Shown one piece after another: positions 29,033 to 37,609 of a stretch of 64,000 bases of DNA. How positions within the stretch are numbered: the stretch's first letter is position 1; every line of letters starts with the position of its first letter. Source of the DNA: UBA8437 sp964646205 (lineage in GTDB: Bacteria > Planctomycetota > Planctomycetia > Planctomycetales > Planctomycetaceae); NCBI GenBank assembly GCA_964646205.1, contig CAZYAZ010000016.1, forward strand, positions 1 to 64,000, read 5' to 3'. The notes beneath the pieces are model-generated. The model made no database searches and was not told where the DNA came from. It saw only the letters and a program-made list of their open reading frames with translations. The position numbers and the translations under genes are program-made.

Positions 29033-31117
29033 ATGCGAGACAAAACCCTCCTCTCACGCGTGACCACGACGACAATGGCACTGGCCATTTTCCTCGGTTC
29101 GGCGTTCGCGACAATCGCCCAGGACAAGCCGTCACCGGCCGACGCGTTGAAGGCCGCCATAGCCAAGACAAAGCAACTCGAAGCCAAGCTCAGCCAACTC
29201 AAGGCCGACGCCGCAAAGGCTGAAAAGGCTGCCGCGAAGGTCGCCGCCGACCTGAAGGCCCAGCAGGCCGCTGCCGCCAAGATCGCCGCCCTTCAGCAGG
29301 CCGAATTGAAAAAGAAGGCCGATGCCGCCGCGGCCCGACAAAAGGTTGCCGACGCCGCCACCAAGGCAGCTCGAACCAAGGCACAGGCGATGAAGGATGA
29401 GGTCGCAAAATTGAAGGCTGGTGTCGCCAAGGCCACCAACGACCAGAAGGCCGCCGAAAAGAACGTCAAGCCGCAAACCGATGCAGCCAAGAAGGCGACC
29501 GACGCCAAGACGGCCGCAGACAAGGAAGCCGCCGTCGCCGCCAAGGCACTCGCCGATGCCCAGAAACGGGCTAAGGCCGCCATGGACAAGGCCACCAAGG
29601 CAACCACCGCCGCCAAGGCCGCCAGTGACACGCTCAAGAAAACCAACGACACCATCGCCACCTCGAAGAAAACCGTGATCGATTCCAATGCCAAGGTGAA
29701 AACCACCGAGGCTGCGATCGCCAAGTTCGCTCCGGAGTTGGCCAAGGCGGAAGCGTCGCTCGAATCACAGACGCTGGCATCAATCTCCGCTGCCAAGCAG
29801 TTCGAGAGTGTCCTGATCGCGACCGGCCAGATGGTCTCGTTCTCCGAGTCGGTCGCCCCGATCTTTGCCCAACGGTGTGTGGCCTGCCACAACGCCCGTA
29901 CAGCCAAGGGACGACTCAACCTCGACTCATTCGCCGCCACCCTCAAGGGGGGCGAGAGTGGTGTGTCATTCGAATCCGGCAAGGCCGACGAGAGTACCCT
30001 GGTCGCCATGATCGAAGATGGTTCGATGCCCAAGGATGCCGACCCCCTGACCGCCGACCAGATCTCGTTGATCAAGAAATGGATCAACACCGGCGCCAAG
30101 CTGAATGCCGGCGTGGGACTCAACGATCCTCTGATCGCCATCGTTCCCAAGCGGCCCCAGCCGATGCCGCCCAAGGCCTACCGCGTGCCCGTGCCGGTGA
30201 CAGCAGTCGCCTTCAGCCCTGACGGCAAACAGTTGGCCAGTTCGGGTTACCACGAGGTCATCATCTGGAACGCCGCCGATGGCAAGATGGTCCGACGGAT
30301 CACCAACATCGCCGAACGCGTCTACGACATCACCTTCTCGGCTGATGGCAAGCAGATGGCTGTCGCCGCTGGAACGCCTGGACAGATCGGAGAGATCAAG
30401 CTGTTCTCAACCGCCGATGGATCGCTACAAGGTGACCTGGTGCGTTCCGGAGATTCTGTCTTCGCAGTCGCTTACAGTCCCGATGGCAAGAAACTGGCCG
30501 CCGCAGGAGCCGACCGGGCCATCCGTGTCTACGACCTGGCCAGTGGCAAGCAATTGCTGGCGATCGAGGACCACGCCGACTGGGTCATGGACGTCGCCTG
30601 GGCTCCCGATGGAACCAAGCTGGCCAGTGCCAGTCGAGACAAGACCTCCAAGGTCTTCAACGCCGTGACCGGCGACTCGCTGGTCACCTTCAACAGCCAC
30701 GGCCAGCCGGTCTTCGGTGTCGGTTTCAGTGCCGATGGCAACCAGGTGATCACCAGTGGACGCGACAAGAACATCCGCGTCTGGAACACCAAGGACGCCA
30801 AGCAAGTCCGAGCCATCGGCGGATTCGGTGACGAGGTCTTCCGGGTGGTCGTTGCCAAGGACGGTAAGGTCTACAGCTCCAGTGCCGACAAGACGGCCCG
30901 GATTCACACCGTCGGTGATGGCAAGCAAATCCGCAGCCTCGCCGGCCACAAGGACTGGGTCTACTCGGTCGCCGTCACGCCCGACAGCAAGTTGATTGCC
31001 ACGGGCAGCTACGACGGTGAAATCCGCATCTGGAACGCCGCCGACGGCAAGGGCACGGTGACATTCGTCGCCGCCCCCGGCTACAAGGCACCCCAGACCA
31101 CCGCTGCGGCCAAGTAG
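29033..31117 (+). CDS. Exported coiled-coil/cytochrome c/WD40 fusion protein
   Basis: A 694-residue protein with a signal peptide (VTTTTMALAIFLGSAFATIAQ) and three parts. Residues about 30-250 are almost only Ala, Lys, Asp, Glu, Gln and Thr, a long coiled coil (e.g. KAAIAKTKQLEAKLSQLKAD). Residues about 265-360 are a planctomycete cytochrome C domain with one heme site, SVAPIFAQRCVACHN, and the DGSMPKDADPLTADQ loop. Residues about 375-685 are a WD40 beta-propeller of about seven blades with repeats such as VTAVAFSPDGKQLASSG and VFAVAYSPDGKKLAAAG. A heme domain fused to a WD40 wheel is typical of planctomycete secreted proteins; the very long Ala/Lys stalk is less usual. Probably periplasmic and part of a redox or scaffold complex. 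Confidence 0.85.
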   Translation: MRDKTLLSRVTTTTMALAIFLGSAFATIAQDKPSPADALKAAIAKTKQLEAKLSQLKADAAKAEKAAAKVAADLKAQQAAAAKIAALQQAELKKKADAAAARQKVADAATKAARTKAQAMKDEVAKLKAGVAKATNDQKAAEKNVKPQTDAAKKATDAKTAADKEAAVAAKALADAQKRAKAAMDKATKATTAAKAASDTLKKTNDTIATSKKTVIDSNAKVKTTEAAIAKFAPELAKAEASLESQTLASISAAKQFESVLIATGQMVSFSESVAPIFAQRCVACHNARTAKGRLNLDSFAATLKGGESGVSFESGKADESTLVAMIEDGSMPKDADPLTADQISLIKKWINTGAKLNAGVGLNDPLIAIVPKRPQPMPPKAYRVPVPVTAVAFSPDGKQLASSGYHEVIIWNAADGKMVRRITNIAERVYDITFSADGKQMAVAAGTPGQIGEIKLFSTADGSLQGDLVRSGDSVFAVAYSPDGKKLAAAGADRAIRVYDLASGKQLLAIEDHADWVMDVAWAPDGTKLASASRDKTSKVFNAVTGDSLVTFNSHGQPVFGVGFSADGNQVITSGRDKNIRVWNTKDAKQVRAIGGFGDEVFRVVVAKDGKVYSSSADKTARIHTVGDGKQIRSLAGHKDWVYSVAVTPDSKLIATGSYDGEIRIWNAADGKGTVTFVAAPGYKAPQTTAAAK

Positions 31118-31146
31118 CCACGAGGCAACAGCACCAACGGCTCAAC

Positions 31147-31179
31147 ACGGGCGACATCCCCCGGCGGGGTGTCGCCCGT
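31147..31179. terminator. Strong hairpin terminator between convergent genes
   Basis: ACGGGCGACA (31147-31156) pairs perfectly with TGTCGCCCGT (31170-31179), extended inside by CCCC/GGGG (31158-31161 with 31166-31169). It lies between the stop of the WD40 protein (31117) and that of the RidA-like gene (31187), so it may serve both. The T-rich tail is weak (TGCCATTTCAT on the plus strand). Confidence 0.6.
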
Positions 31180-31186
31180 TGCCATT

Positions 31187-31687
31187 TCATACAGCTGAAA
31201 CAGCCTCGTCTGCCACCTCGGCCCACAGGGAAATCTGGACCGCCGCTCCCAGCGGCATCTCGCTGATCCCCAACGCTGTCCGTGTGTGACGCCCCCGATC
31301 GCCAAAGACTTCCAGCAACAGGTCCGAGGCACCGTTGAGGACCTGGGGCTGGCCCCGATGACCGGGCGCCGAGTGCGTGTTGCCCTCGAGACGAACGATC
31401 TTCACGACGCGATCCAGATCTCCCACGGCTTCCTTCAACTGGGCCAGGGCATTGATCAATGCGTTCCTCGCCGCCTGGTACCCCTGTTCATCAGTCAGTT
31501 CGGCACCAATCCGCCCCGTGTGACTCAACTCGCCGTCGACCCATGGCAATTGACCGCTGGTGACAACCAGTGACCCCGTCCGCACCCAGGGCACATAAGC
31601 CGCCACCGCCGGCGGTGCGGCCGGTAAAACGATTCCCAGTTCCGTCAATTTCGCCTCGATCACGCCCATCGGATTGTCCGTACTCAT
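31187..31687 (-). CDS. RidA/YjgF-like protein
   Basis: A 166-residue protein of the YjgF/YER057c/UK114 superfamily, members of which hydrolyse reactive enamine/imine intermediates made by PLP enzymes. It belongs to the larger subfamily (YjgF-like endoribonuclease type), shown by YVPWVRTGSLVVTSGQLPWV, AARNALINALAQLKEAVGDL, VKIVRLEGNTHSAPGHRGQP and RTALGISEMPLGAAVQISLW; the Arg in HTRTALG is in the region of the imine-binding Arg of RidA. The start at 31687 has AGGAG 9 nt upstream, which decides against the longer open frame to 31843. Divergent from the sodium:solute symporter gene. Which intermediate it acts on is unknown. Confidence 0.85.
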   Translation of the reverse strand: MSTDNPMGVIEAKLTELGIVLPAAPPAVAAYVPWVRTGSLVVTSGQLPWVDGELSHTGRIGAELTDEQGYQAARNALINALAQLKEAVGDLDRVVKIVRLEGNTHSAPGHRGQPQVLNGASDLLLEVFGDRGRHTRTALGISEMPLGAAVQISLWAEVADEAVSAV

Positions 31688-31867
31688 CGTCGATTGCTCC
31701 TGGTTGCCGTCTCTGGCTGCAGCGGAAACCTGACAAGGTCCCCGGCAAGGCGTCTCATCCTGTAGCCACCTCGCCCCGATTGCAACCAATCCCGAATGGC
31801 TGGCATCCGGAACACCCCGTGAGGTAGGCTCTGGCAACGCCACAGGATTCCCAGGCTCAATTCAACA

Positions 31868-33670
31868 ATGCCCCAACCTGCAGACGCCATCACACCGGAC
31901 ACGGCTCTTTCGATCCCCGAGGGAGGACTGACCACCCCGGACCTGGTGGTGATCGTCATCTACCTGGCCGCCATGATGGGGATGGGCATCGCCATTGCCC
32001 GCCGCCAGAAATCAACGACCGATTTCTTCCTGGGTGGCCGATCGCTTCCGGCCTGGGCCGTCGGAATCAGCATCTTCGCCTCCCTGCTCTCCACGATCAC
32101 CTACCTGGGGATGCCCGGAGAGATGTTTCGAACCGGCGTGGCCTTCCTGACCCGCCAGTTGCCGATCCCGCTGGTGCTGATCGTGGTCTGGGCATTGTGG
32201 ATCCCGTTCTTCATGCGGCTGAATCTGACCAGTGGCTACGAATACCTCAGCCGGCGTTTCAATTACACCGTCCGGGCACTCTCTGCCGTATTCTGCCTGC
32301 TGCTGCTGTTCGGATGGATCTCCGTCGTCGTGCTGACTGCCGCCGGTGCCCTGGTCGACATCGCCCACCTGAACATCGGCTGGTTCCTGGGAACCAATGA
32401 TCCCTCCACGGGCTACCGCGATGCCGACATGCACATGGTGATCATTGCTGTCGGTATGTTCTCGATCCTCTACACCACCCTGGGTGGTATTCGCGCGGTG
32501 ATCTGGACCGACGTGATCCAGTTCCTGGTGCTGATGGTCGGAGCCCTGTTCACGATGGGATACATCGCATACGACACGGGAAGTGGCCTGGGTGACTGGG
32601 TCAGCCATTCTCTCGCCAACAAGCACGAGGAGGTCGAGTGGTTCAGCCTCGATGTCGGCAATCGTTCCACGGTGTTCACGATCTCCGTCGGAATGTTTTT
32701 CTGGTTCATCTGCACCCACGGTGCCAACCAGGTGGCACTCCAGAGATACTTCACGGTCAAATCGATCCGAGAAGCCCGCACCAGTTATCTTGTCAGCGCA
32801 CTGTCCAGTTTCGGGATCGGGATCATCCTGGCTGGAGTCGGCGTGTCCCTGGCCTACTACATCCAGGACCATCCGCTGGATGCGAGCATCGCCAAGGACA
32901 AGGCGACCAACTCGCTCAAGGAACTCGACAGGACACTCGACAACGCGGTTGCAACCGGTGACCCGCGACAGGAAGAGTCGGTCCGTGGGGCGCAATCCCA
33001 GCAACGACGGGACCTCAAGAAAACACTCAACAAGGCCCAGGACAGTATCTTCCCGCAGTTCATCCGACACTACATGCCACCAATTCTGCGGGGACTGGTG
33101 GTCGCAGCACTCTTCGCGGCAGCGATGTCGACGATCGACTCCGGAGCCAACTCGACCAGCACCATCCTGACTGTCGATTTCTTTCGCCCACTCTCGCGCA
33201 CACCCGCCACCGAGGCCGGCGAACTGTCCCGGGCGAGGGTCCTCACGGCGACAATGGGCGTCGTCGTCGTGCTCTACACCCTGGGACTCTACCACCTGTC
33301 CAAGGGCACAAACATCATCGACCTGTGCCAACGTGGCTTCAACTGCTTCCTGGGCCCTCTGGGGGCCACTTTCATGCTCGGCATGTTCTCTCGGCGTGTC
33401 TCATCGGTACACGTGATCCCCGCATTTGTCGTCGGTGAAATCGTTGGTGTCTGTACCAGTTACAGCATGCAATTCTTCGGTTTCCCCTTCTCCACCCACT
33501 TGATCGTTCCAGCCGCCTGGGCCGCCACGATGATCGGTGCTCTGGCGCTCTCCCTGGTGATCCCCGCGCGTCCCTCATCCGAGCAACTCAGGTGGACAAG
33601 GAAAGCCGTTCTGGCCGACGAACATCGAGATCCAACCGGACCGGCCGGCGACTCAAATGCGGCGTCCTAG
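31868..33670 (+). CDS. Sodium:solute symporter family (SSS) transporter
   Basis: A 600-residue inner-membrane Na+-coupled transporter with about 13 helices. Family features: DLVVIVIYLAAMMGMGIAIA (helix 1), TTDFFLGGRSLPAWAVGIS, LLSTITYLGMPGEMFRTG, FMRLNLTSGYEYLSRRF and LVVAALFAAAMSTIDSGANS (Na2 site region). An unusual charged stretch of about 65 residues, rich in Asp/Lys/Arg/Gln (from about residue 340, SIAKDKATNSLKELDRTLDN, to KKTLNKAQDSIFP), is inserted before the helix containing AAAMSTIDSG. A sugar, amino-acid or organic-acid substrate is possible. Its 3' end overlaps by 18 bp the convergent GltS-like gene, another Na+ symporter. Confidence 0.88.
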   Translation: MPQPADAITPDTALSIPEGGLTTPDLVVIVIYLAAMMGMGIAIARRQKSTTDFFLGGRSLPAWAVGISIFASLLSTITYLGMPGEMFRTGVAFLTRQLPIPLVLIVVWALWIPFFMRLNLTSGYEYLSRRFNYTVRALSAVFCLLLLFGWISVVVLTAAGALVDIAHLNIGWFLGTNDPSTGYRDADMHMVIIAVGMFSILYTTLGGIRAVIWTDVIQFLVLMVGALFTMGYIAYDTGSGLGDWVSHSLANKHEEVEWFSLDVGNRSTVFTISVGMFFWFICTHGANQVALQRYFTVKSIREARTSYLVSALSSFGIGIILAGVGVSLAYYIQDHPLDASIAKDKATNSLKELDRTLDNAVATGDPRQEESVRGAQSQQRRDLKKTLNKAQDSIFPQFIRHYMPPILRGLVVAALFAAAMSTIDSGANSTSTILTVDFFRPLSRTPATEAGELSRARVLTATMGVVVVLYTLGLYHLSKGTNIIDLCQRGFNCFLGPLGATFMLGMFSRRVSSVHVIPAFVVGEIVGVCTSYSMQFFGFPFSTHLIVPAAWAATMIGALALSLVIPARPSSEQLRWTRKAVLADEHRDPTGPAGDSNAAS

Positions 33671-35077
33671 CAAGACCAGGCCGACAACCGACGCCGCGGA
33701 GACCGCTGCAACCGCGCCAAGTGAAACAAACTCCAGCAGCAGCGGCATCATCAGGGTCAACAACCCACCCCCGATGAATGGAGCCGACAGCGGAGCGGCC
33801 AGGGCATAATCCTCGGCGGCCCCGGACTCCAGATCCTTGTCGACCATCCGCAACAGCAGGAGACCAGTTGCCGTGGTGCCCGTCGACATGCCGTAATTGA
33901 TCAGCCCCAGTTCCATCCAGCGATCCGCCGGCAGAACACGTCGTCCGATCCACAACAGGCAGATTGCCGTCCAGGTGACTGCCAGCACGATCAACACCGT
34001 CAACGGACCAGCCAGTTCCAGTACGGCGTCGAGTTTCAACGACGCGATCGCTGCCACCACCAGGAATTCCATCGCCACGGACGTCAACCTGCGGATCGAA
34101 TCCCCATCAACAAGATGCCCCCAACCGCTGAGATCCAATCCCCGTCGAATGGCCAGGCCGCCCAGCAGCGTGAACAGGAACAGGGGCAGGTTGCCGACCG
34201 AACGTTGTAGCTTGGCGATCGTCTCGTCGGCGACCTGACCCTGCAGGCCACTGACCAGTTCCAATCCCACTGCCTTGACCGCCCATGACGCCCCCATTCC
34301 AACCAGGAACGCCATCGCCAGGATCAACACCTGGAAGACAAGTGGATCCAGAACGTCCGACCGAATCACACCACGGCCAATCACCGGTCGCTGGTCGACC
34401 GGTTCCAGGGCACCACGTCCCGACGTGTTCAGCTTGTCGATCGACACCCTGGTCCACCCGCGACGCACCGCGAGATTTGTCCAGGCGATCCCGCTGACCA
34501 CGCTCCACCCCAGGCCGACTGTGGCCATGAAAACTCCCAGGTCAGCCCCCTGTTCCCAGCCCACGGTGTCACGAAACACGCCCCCCATCGCCGCGGCCGT
34601 TCCGTGTCCACCGGCCCAACCCGTTTCGATCAACAACCCGAACCCGGCAGGAATCTCCGGGTACAACGGCTGGATGATCAGCCACGTGGCCAGCAGTCCC
34701 AGGGCCACCTGTCCAAGAATGATCACCCAGACCATGACTCCTGCGGCCATCACCCGCCGCCAGCCACCACGATCCATCCGAGCCGGACGATCCAACAACA
34801 GGCCCGCAAAGACCACGGCGATCAGCCACCCCGGCCAGCCGGACAGTTCGGACGGGCAAGCCACAGCGACCCAGTTGACGACGGTGGACCAACCCGAACT
34901 CGTTTCTTCCACGGCGGTCGGCACATCCAGCCTGCGGGCCAACTGCACGAGCACCAGGCCCACCAGCCCTCCCGCGACCGATGCCGGAATCAGCGCTCGC
35001 TGCAGCCAACCGAGCCGAGCGCGCAACAACGCCCCGAACAACAGCAGCCCACAAGCAGCCAGGGCAGCAGCTTCCAT
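33653..35077 (-). CDS. gltS: Sodium/glutamate symporter (GltS family)
   Basis: A 474-residue integral membrane protein of the ESS (glutamate:Na+ symporter) family. Two symmetric halves contain LLIETGWAGGHGTAAAMGG followed by GLGWSVVSGIAW in the first, and WMELGLINYGMSTGTTATGL with LLLRMVDKDLES in the second; the GGHGTA and GTTATG loops are the re-entrant hairpins of the family. The C-terminal half ends with LSAPFIGGGLLTLMMPLLLE. The central loop is long and hydrophilic (about residues 205-245). A glutamate or other dicarboxylate is the expected substrate. The stop lies inside the 3' end of the SSS symporter gene on the other strand (18-bp overlap). Confidence 0.88.
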   Translation of the reverse strand: MEAAALAACGLLLFGALLRARLGWLQRALIPASVAGGLVGLVLVQLARRLDVPTAVEETSSGWSTVVNWVAVACPSELSGWPGWLIAVVFAGLLLDRPARMDRGGWRRVMAAGVMVWVIILGQVALGLLATWLIIQPLYPEIPAGFGLLIETGWAGGHGTAAAMGGVFRDTVGWEQGADLGVFMATVGLGWSVVSGIAWTNLAVRRGWTRVSIDKLNTSGRGALEPVDQRPVIGRGVIRSDVLDPLVFQVLILAMAFLVGMGASWAVKAVGLELVSGLQGQVADETIAKLQRSVGNLPLFLFTLLGGLAIRRGLDLSGWGHLVDGDSIRRLTSVAMEFLVVAAIASLKLDAVLELAGPLTVLIVLAVTWTAICLLWIGRRVLPADRWMELGLINYGMSTGTTATGLLLLRMVDKDLESGAAEDYALAAPLSAPFIGGGLLTLMMPLLLEFVSLGAVAAVSAASVVGLVLLGRRI

Positions 35078-35157
35078 TGTCTGTCACTTCCTCACTGGAA
35101 CAGTCCGTGCCGTATCCAGGAAAAACCTTTGATCATGAGCCCGTGGAGACGTTGCGC

Positions 35158-35186
35158 TTGTCGCGTCTGGACGGGTAGGTCATAGT
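35158..35186 (+). promoter_or_regulatory. Predicted sigma-70 promoter of PQQ-propeller gene
   Basis: TTGTCG (35158-35163), exactly 17 bp, CATAGT (35181-35186). It would start transcription near 35193, about 70 nt before the ATG at 35264, in the 186-bp divergent gap with gltS. Confidence 0.35.
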
Positions 35187-35263
35187 CTACGCAGTTGCCC
35201 ACGCGGTCGCACCGTCACCCGGTTGCGTCCCCCCCTCACACCTGTTTTCCCCGGAATCCGCCG

Positions 35264-36517
35264 ATGACCATTCGTCGTCTCACGACTCTCGCCCTTGTTC
35301 TTCCCACGCTCTGGGCCCTGACCGCTCAATCGAGCAACGCCGCTGATTTCCCCGGATTTCGTGGCCCCAAGCGAGACAACATTTCGACCGAAACAGGCCT
35401 GCTGAAGCAGTGGCCCAAGGATGGCCCCAAGCTGCTTTGGACGGCCAAGGGAATCGGTGAAGGTTATTCGACCGTCAGTGTCGTCGGAGGCCGGGCTTAC
35501 ACCATGGGAGCGACGAAGGCTGGTGGCGAGAGCATTCACGCGATTGACCTGGCCGGCGGCAATATTGTCTGGTCAACCAAGATCAGCACCTCGTACAACG
35601 CCAGTGTCGGCAATGGCCCCCGAGGCACCCCAACGATCGACGGCAAACGACTCTATGCCCAGGGACTCAATGGCGACGTGGCCTGCCTGGATCTCGAGAG
35701 TGGCAAGATCCTCTGGCAAAAAAACGTACTCAAAACGTTCAAGGGTGGCCGTCCCGGTTGGGCAATCTGTGAGAGTGTGCTGATCGACGGCCAGAAGATG
35801 ATCTGCACACCCGGCGGCCAGGGTGCCACCATGGTCGCACTCGACAAGGTCACCGGCGATGAACTGTGGCGATCCGCCGTTCCAGGCAATCCGCAAGCAG
35901 CCTATTCCTCGTCGATCATCACCACCGTCGGTGGCGTCCGACAATACGTCAACTTCACCCGCAACGCCGTGATCGGCGTCCGTGCCGATGACGGCACATT
36001 CCTGTGGAAACAGTCGGGATCTGCCAATGGCACGGCCAATTGCTCGAGCCCCCTGGCTGCCGACAACCTGGTTTTCAGCGCCTCGGGATACGGCAAGGGA
36101 GGTGCCCTGGTGCAATTGACCTCGGCCAACGGACAGACCACCGCCAAGCAGGTCTATCACACTCGAAACATGAAGAATCACCACGGTGGCATGGTGCTGC
36201 TCAAGGGCTTCCTGTTCGGCTTCAACGACGGTGGCGGCCTGACCTGCCTGGAACTCAAGACAGGCCGCGTCGCCTGGCGCAACAGGTCGGTTGGCAAGGG
36301 TGCGGTTGTCTACGCCGATGGACACATCTACCTGCGTAGCGAAGGCGGCCGGGTGGCGCTGGTCGAAGCCAGTACCACCGAGTACAAGCAAAAAGGTGTG
36401 TTTGCCCAGCCACAGCGAAGCCGGCGTCCGGCCTGGCCTCATCCGGTCGTTGCCGACGGAAAACTGTTCCTCCGGGACCAGGATTCATTGCTCGTCTACG
36501 ACATCAAGGGCCAGTAA
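35264..36517 (+). CDS. Secreted PQQ-type beta-propeller protein
   Basis: A 417-residue exported protein with signal peptide (LALVLPTLWALTAQSSNAA) and then a single beta-propeller of PQQ-like blades. It begins with the planctomycete signature DFPGFRGPKRDNISTETGLL and contains VWSTKISTSYN, GKILWQKNVLK, GDELWRSAVPG, FLWKQSGSANG and RVAWRNRSVGK, the Trp-docking turns of each blade. Such proteins are frequent in Planctomycetes and often have no enzymatic cofactor. The start 35264 is chosen because it gives a normal signal peptide; the frame is open from 35195 without homology. Convergent with the methyltransferase gene, 17 nt between stops. Function unknown. Confidence 0.85.
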   Translation: MTIRRLTTLALVLPTLWALTAQSSNAADFPGFRGPKRDNISTETGLLKQWPKDGPKLLWTAKGIGEGYSTVSVVGGRAYTMGATKAGGESIHAIDLAGGNIVWSTKISTSYNASVGNGPRGTPTIDGKRLYAQGLNGDVACLDLESGKILWQKNVLKTFKGGRPGWAICESVLIDGQKMICTPGGQGATMVALDKVTGDELWRSAVPGNPQAAYSSSIITTVGGVRQYVNFTRNAVIGVRADDGTFLWKQSGSANGTANCSSPLAADNLVFSASGYGKGGALVQLTSANGQTTAKQVYHTRNMKNHHGGMVLLKGFLFGFNDGGGLTCLELKTGRVAWRNRSVGKGAVVYADGHIYLRSEGGRVALVEASTTEYKQKGVFAQPQRSRRPAWPHPVVADGKLFLRDQDSLLVYDIKGQ

Positions 36518-36534
36518 ACGACCGCCTTTCGATT

Positions 36535-37488
36535 TCAATCGGCCGACCGCGTCCCCACGATATTGACACCGCTGCCGGGGATCAGGTTCTGTCGCCAGGC
36601 CCAGCGATAGACACCACCGGTCTTCTCGGGCGGAAGTTCCCGTAGGTCGGTGAACCCCGCCGATTCGAACCACTCCCCCAGTTCTCCCGTCGTGTGATGG
36701 TGCTGGAAGGCCGGTGCGTACCAGTCGTAGGTGTCGCACAGTCGCAGTTCGGGATCCGGGTGATTGCTGAAATTGACCAGCTTGTTGAACACTCTCTTGA
36801 GCACCGGAACACCACCCCACCAGGCCAGTCGTCGACACGATCGTTCCAACTGCTCGTCGGACATCCTTGCAGCTCGCCGCCGCATCCTGTCGTTGATCCA
36901 CTCCTGCCACCATGTGTTTCGGCGATACAACCAAACCGCCAGGCGACCTCCCGGCCGGACCATACTCGCCACGGCATCGAAAACCGCTCGCGTGTCACGG
37001 TCGTGATGCATCACTCCGATGGAAAACACCAGGTCGAACGAAGCGGCCTCCAGTGGCAATCTCTTGAGATCGGCTTGCAGGAACCGGGCTGCCGACAGAT
37101 CCCGACACACGTCGGCCGCCTTTTCGACCGCCGTGCTCTGGTCTGCTCCGATGACCTCGGCTCCGGCCAGGGCCGCCAGGCGGCTGTAACGGCCACCACC
37201 ACAGCCCGCATCCAGTACCCGCAGGCCTGACAGGTCGTCGAGACTCACCCCGGTCTTCACCTCGAAGACCCGACGGTCCTCGTCGTCCCGGACAACATCA
37301 AAACGATTCCACTGGGTTCCGAAACTCTCCAGGTGAGCCTGTTCCACAAACCGAACAATCCCGCCCTGCTCCACCCCGCTGTACCCGCATGCATCGCACG
37401 ACCACGCCCCAGAATCGACTCGCAACCGGCCATGCCCGTCGGGACAAACCAGCAGGTCGCCAGACAGGTGCTCAACTGCGTCCGACAT
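36535..37488 (-). CDS. SAM-dependent methyltransferase with N-terminal zinc ribbon
   Basis: A class I methyltransferase of 317 residues. The N-terminus is a Trm112-like zinc ribbon, VCPDGHGRL ... SCDACGYSGVEQGG, with two Cys-x-x-Cys-like pairs (the first pair is incomplete as CPDGH). The catalytic core follows: LRVLDAGCGGGRYSRLAAL (motif I), EVIGADQS (acidic end of strand 2), FDLVFSIGVMHHDRDTRAVF (motif IV and after) and MVRPGGRLAVWLYRRN. Downstream is an Arg-rich insertion, RMRRRAARMSDEQLERSCRR, and a C-terminal AFQHHHTTGELGEWFESAGF. The acceptor is unknown; small molecules or quinone-like lipids are usual for this type. The start 37488 (ATG) is preferred to the longer frame. Confidence 0.8.
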   Translation of the reverse strand: MSDAVEHLSGDLLVCPDGHGRLRVDSGAWSCDACGYSGVEQGGIVRFVEQAHLESFGTQWNRFDVVRDDEDRRVFEVKTGVSLDDLSGLRVLDAGCGGGRYSRLAALAGAEVIGADQSTAVEKAADVCRDLSAARFLQADLKRLPLEAASFDLVFSIGVMHHDRDTRAVFDAVASMVRPGGRLAVWLYRRNTWWQEWINDRMRRRAARMSDEQLERSCRRLAWWGGVPVLKRVFNKLVNFSNHPDPELRLCDTYDWYAPAFQHHHTTGELGEWFESAGFTDLRELPPEKTGGVYRWAWRQNLIPGSGVNIVGTRSAD

Positions 37489-37609
37489 GGGCGTGGGCTC
37501 ATGACAGGTGAAGACGGAAACCACCGTCCACTATCGTCCGGTCGACCACCTCGACGATGGTGGGAATTGAAACCGACCCGTTGGACCACCGTGTTGGCGG
37601 GCTATCAGA

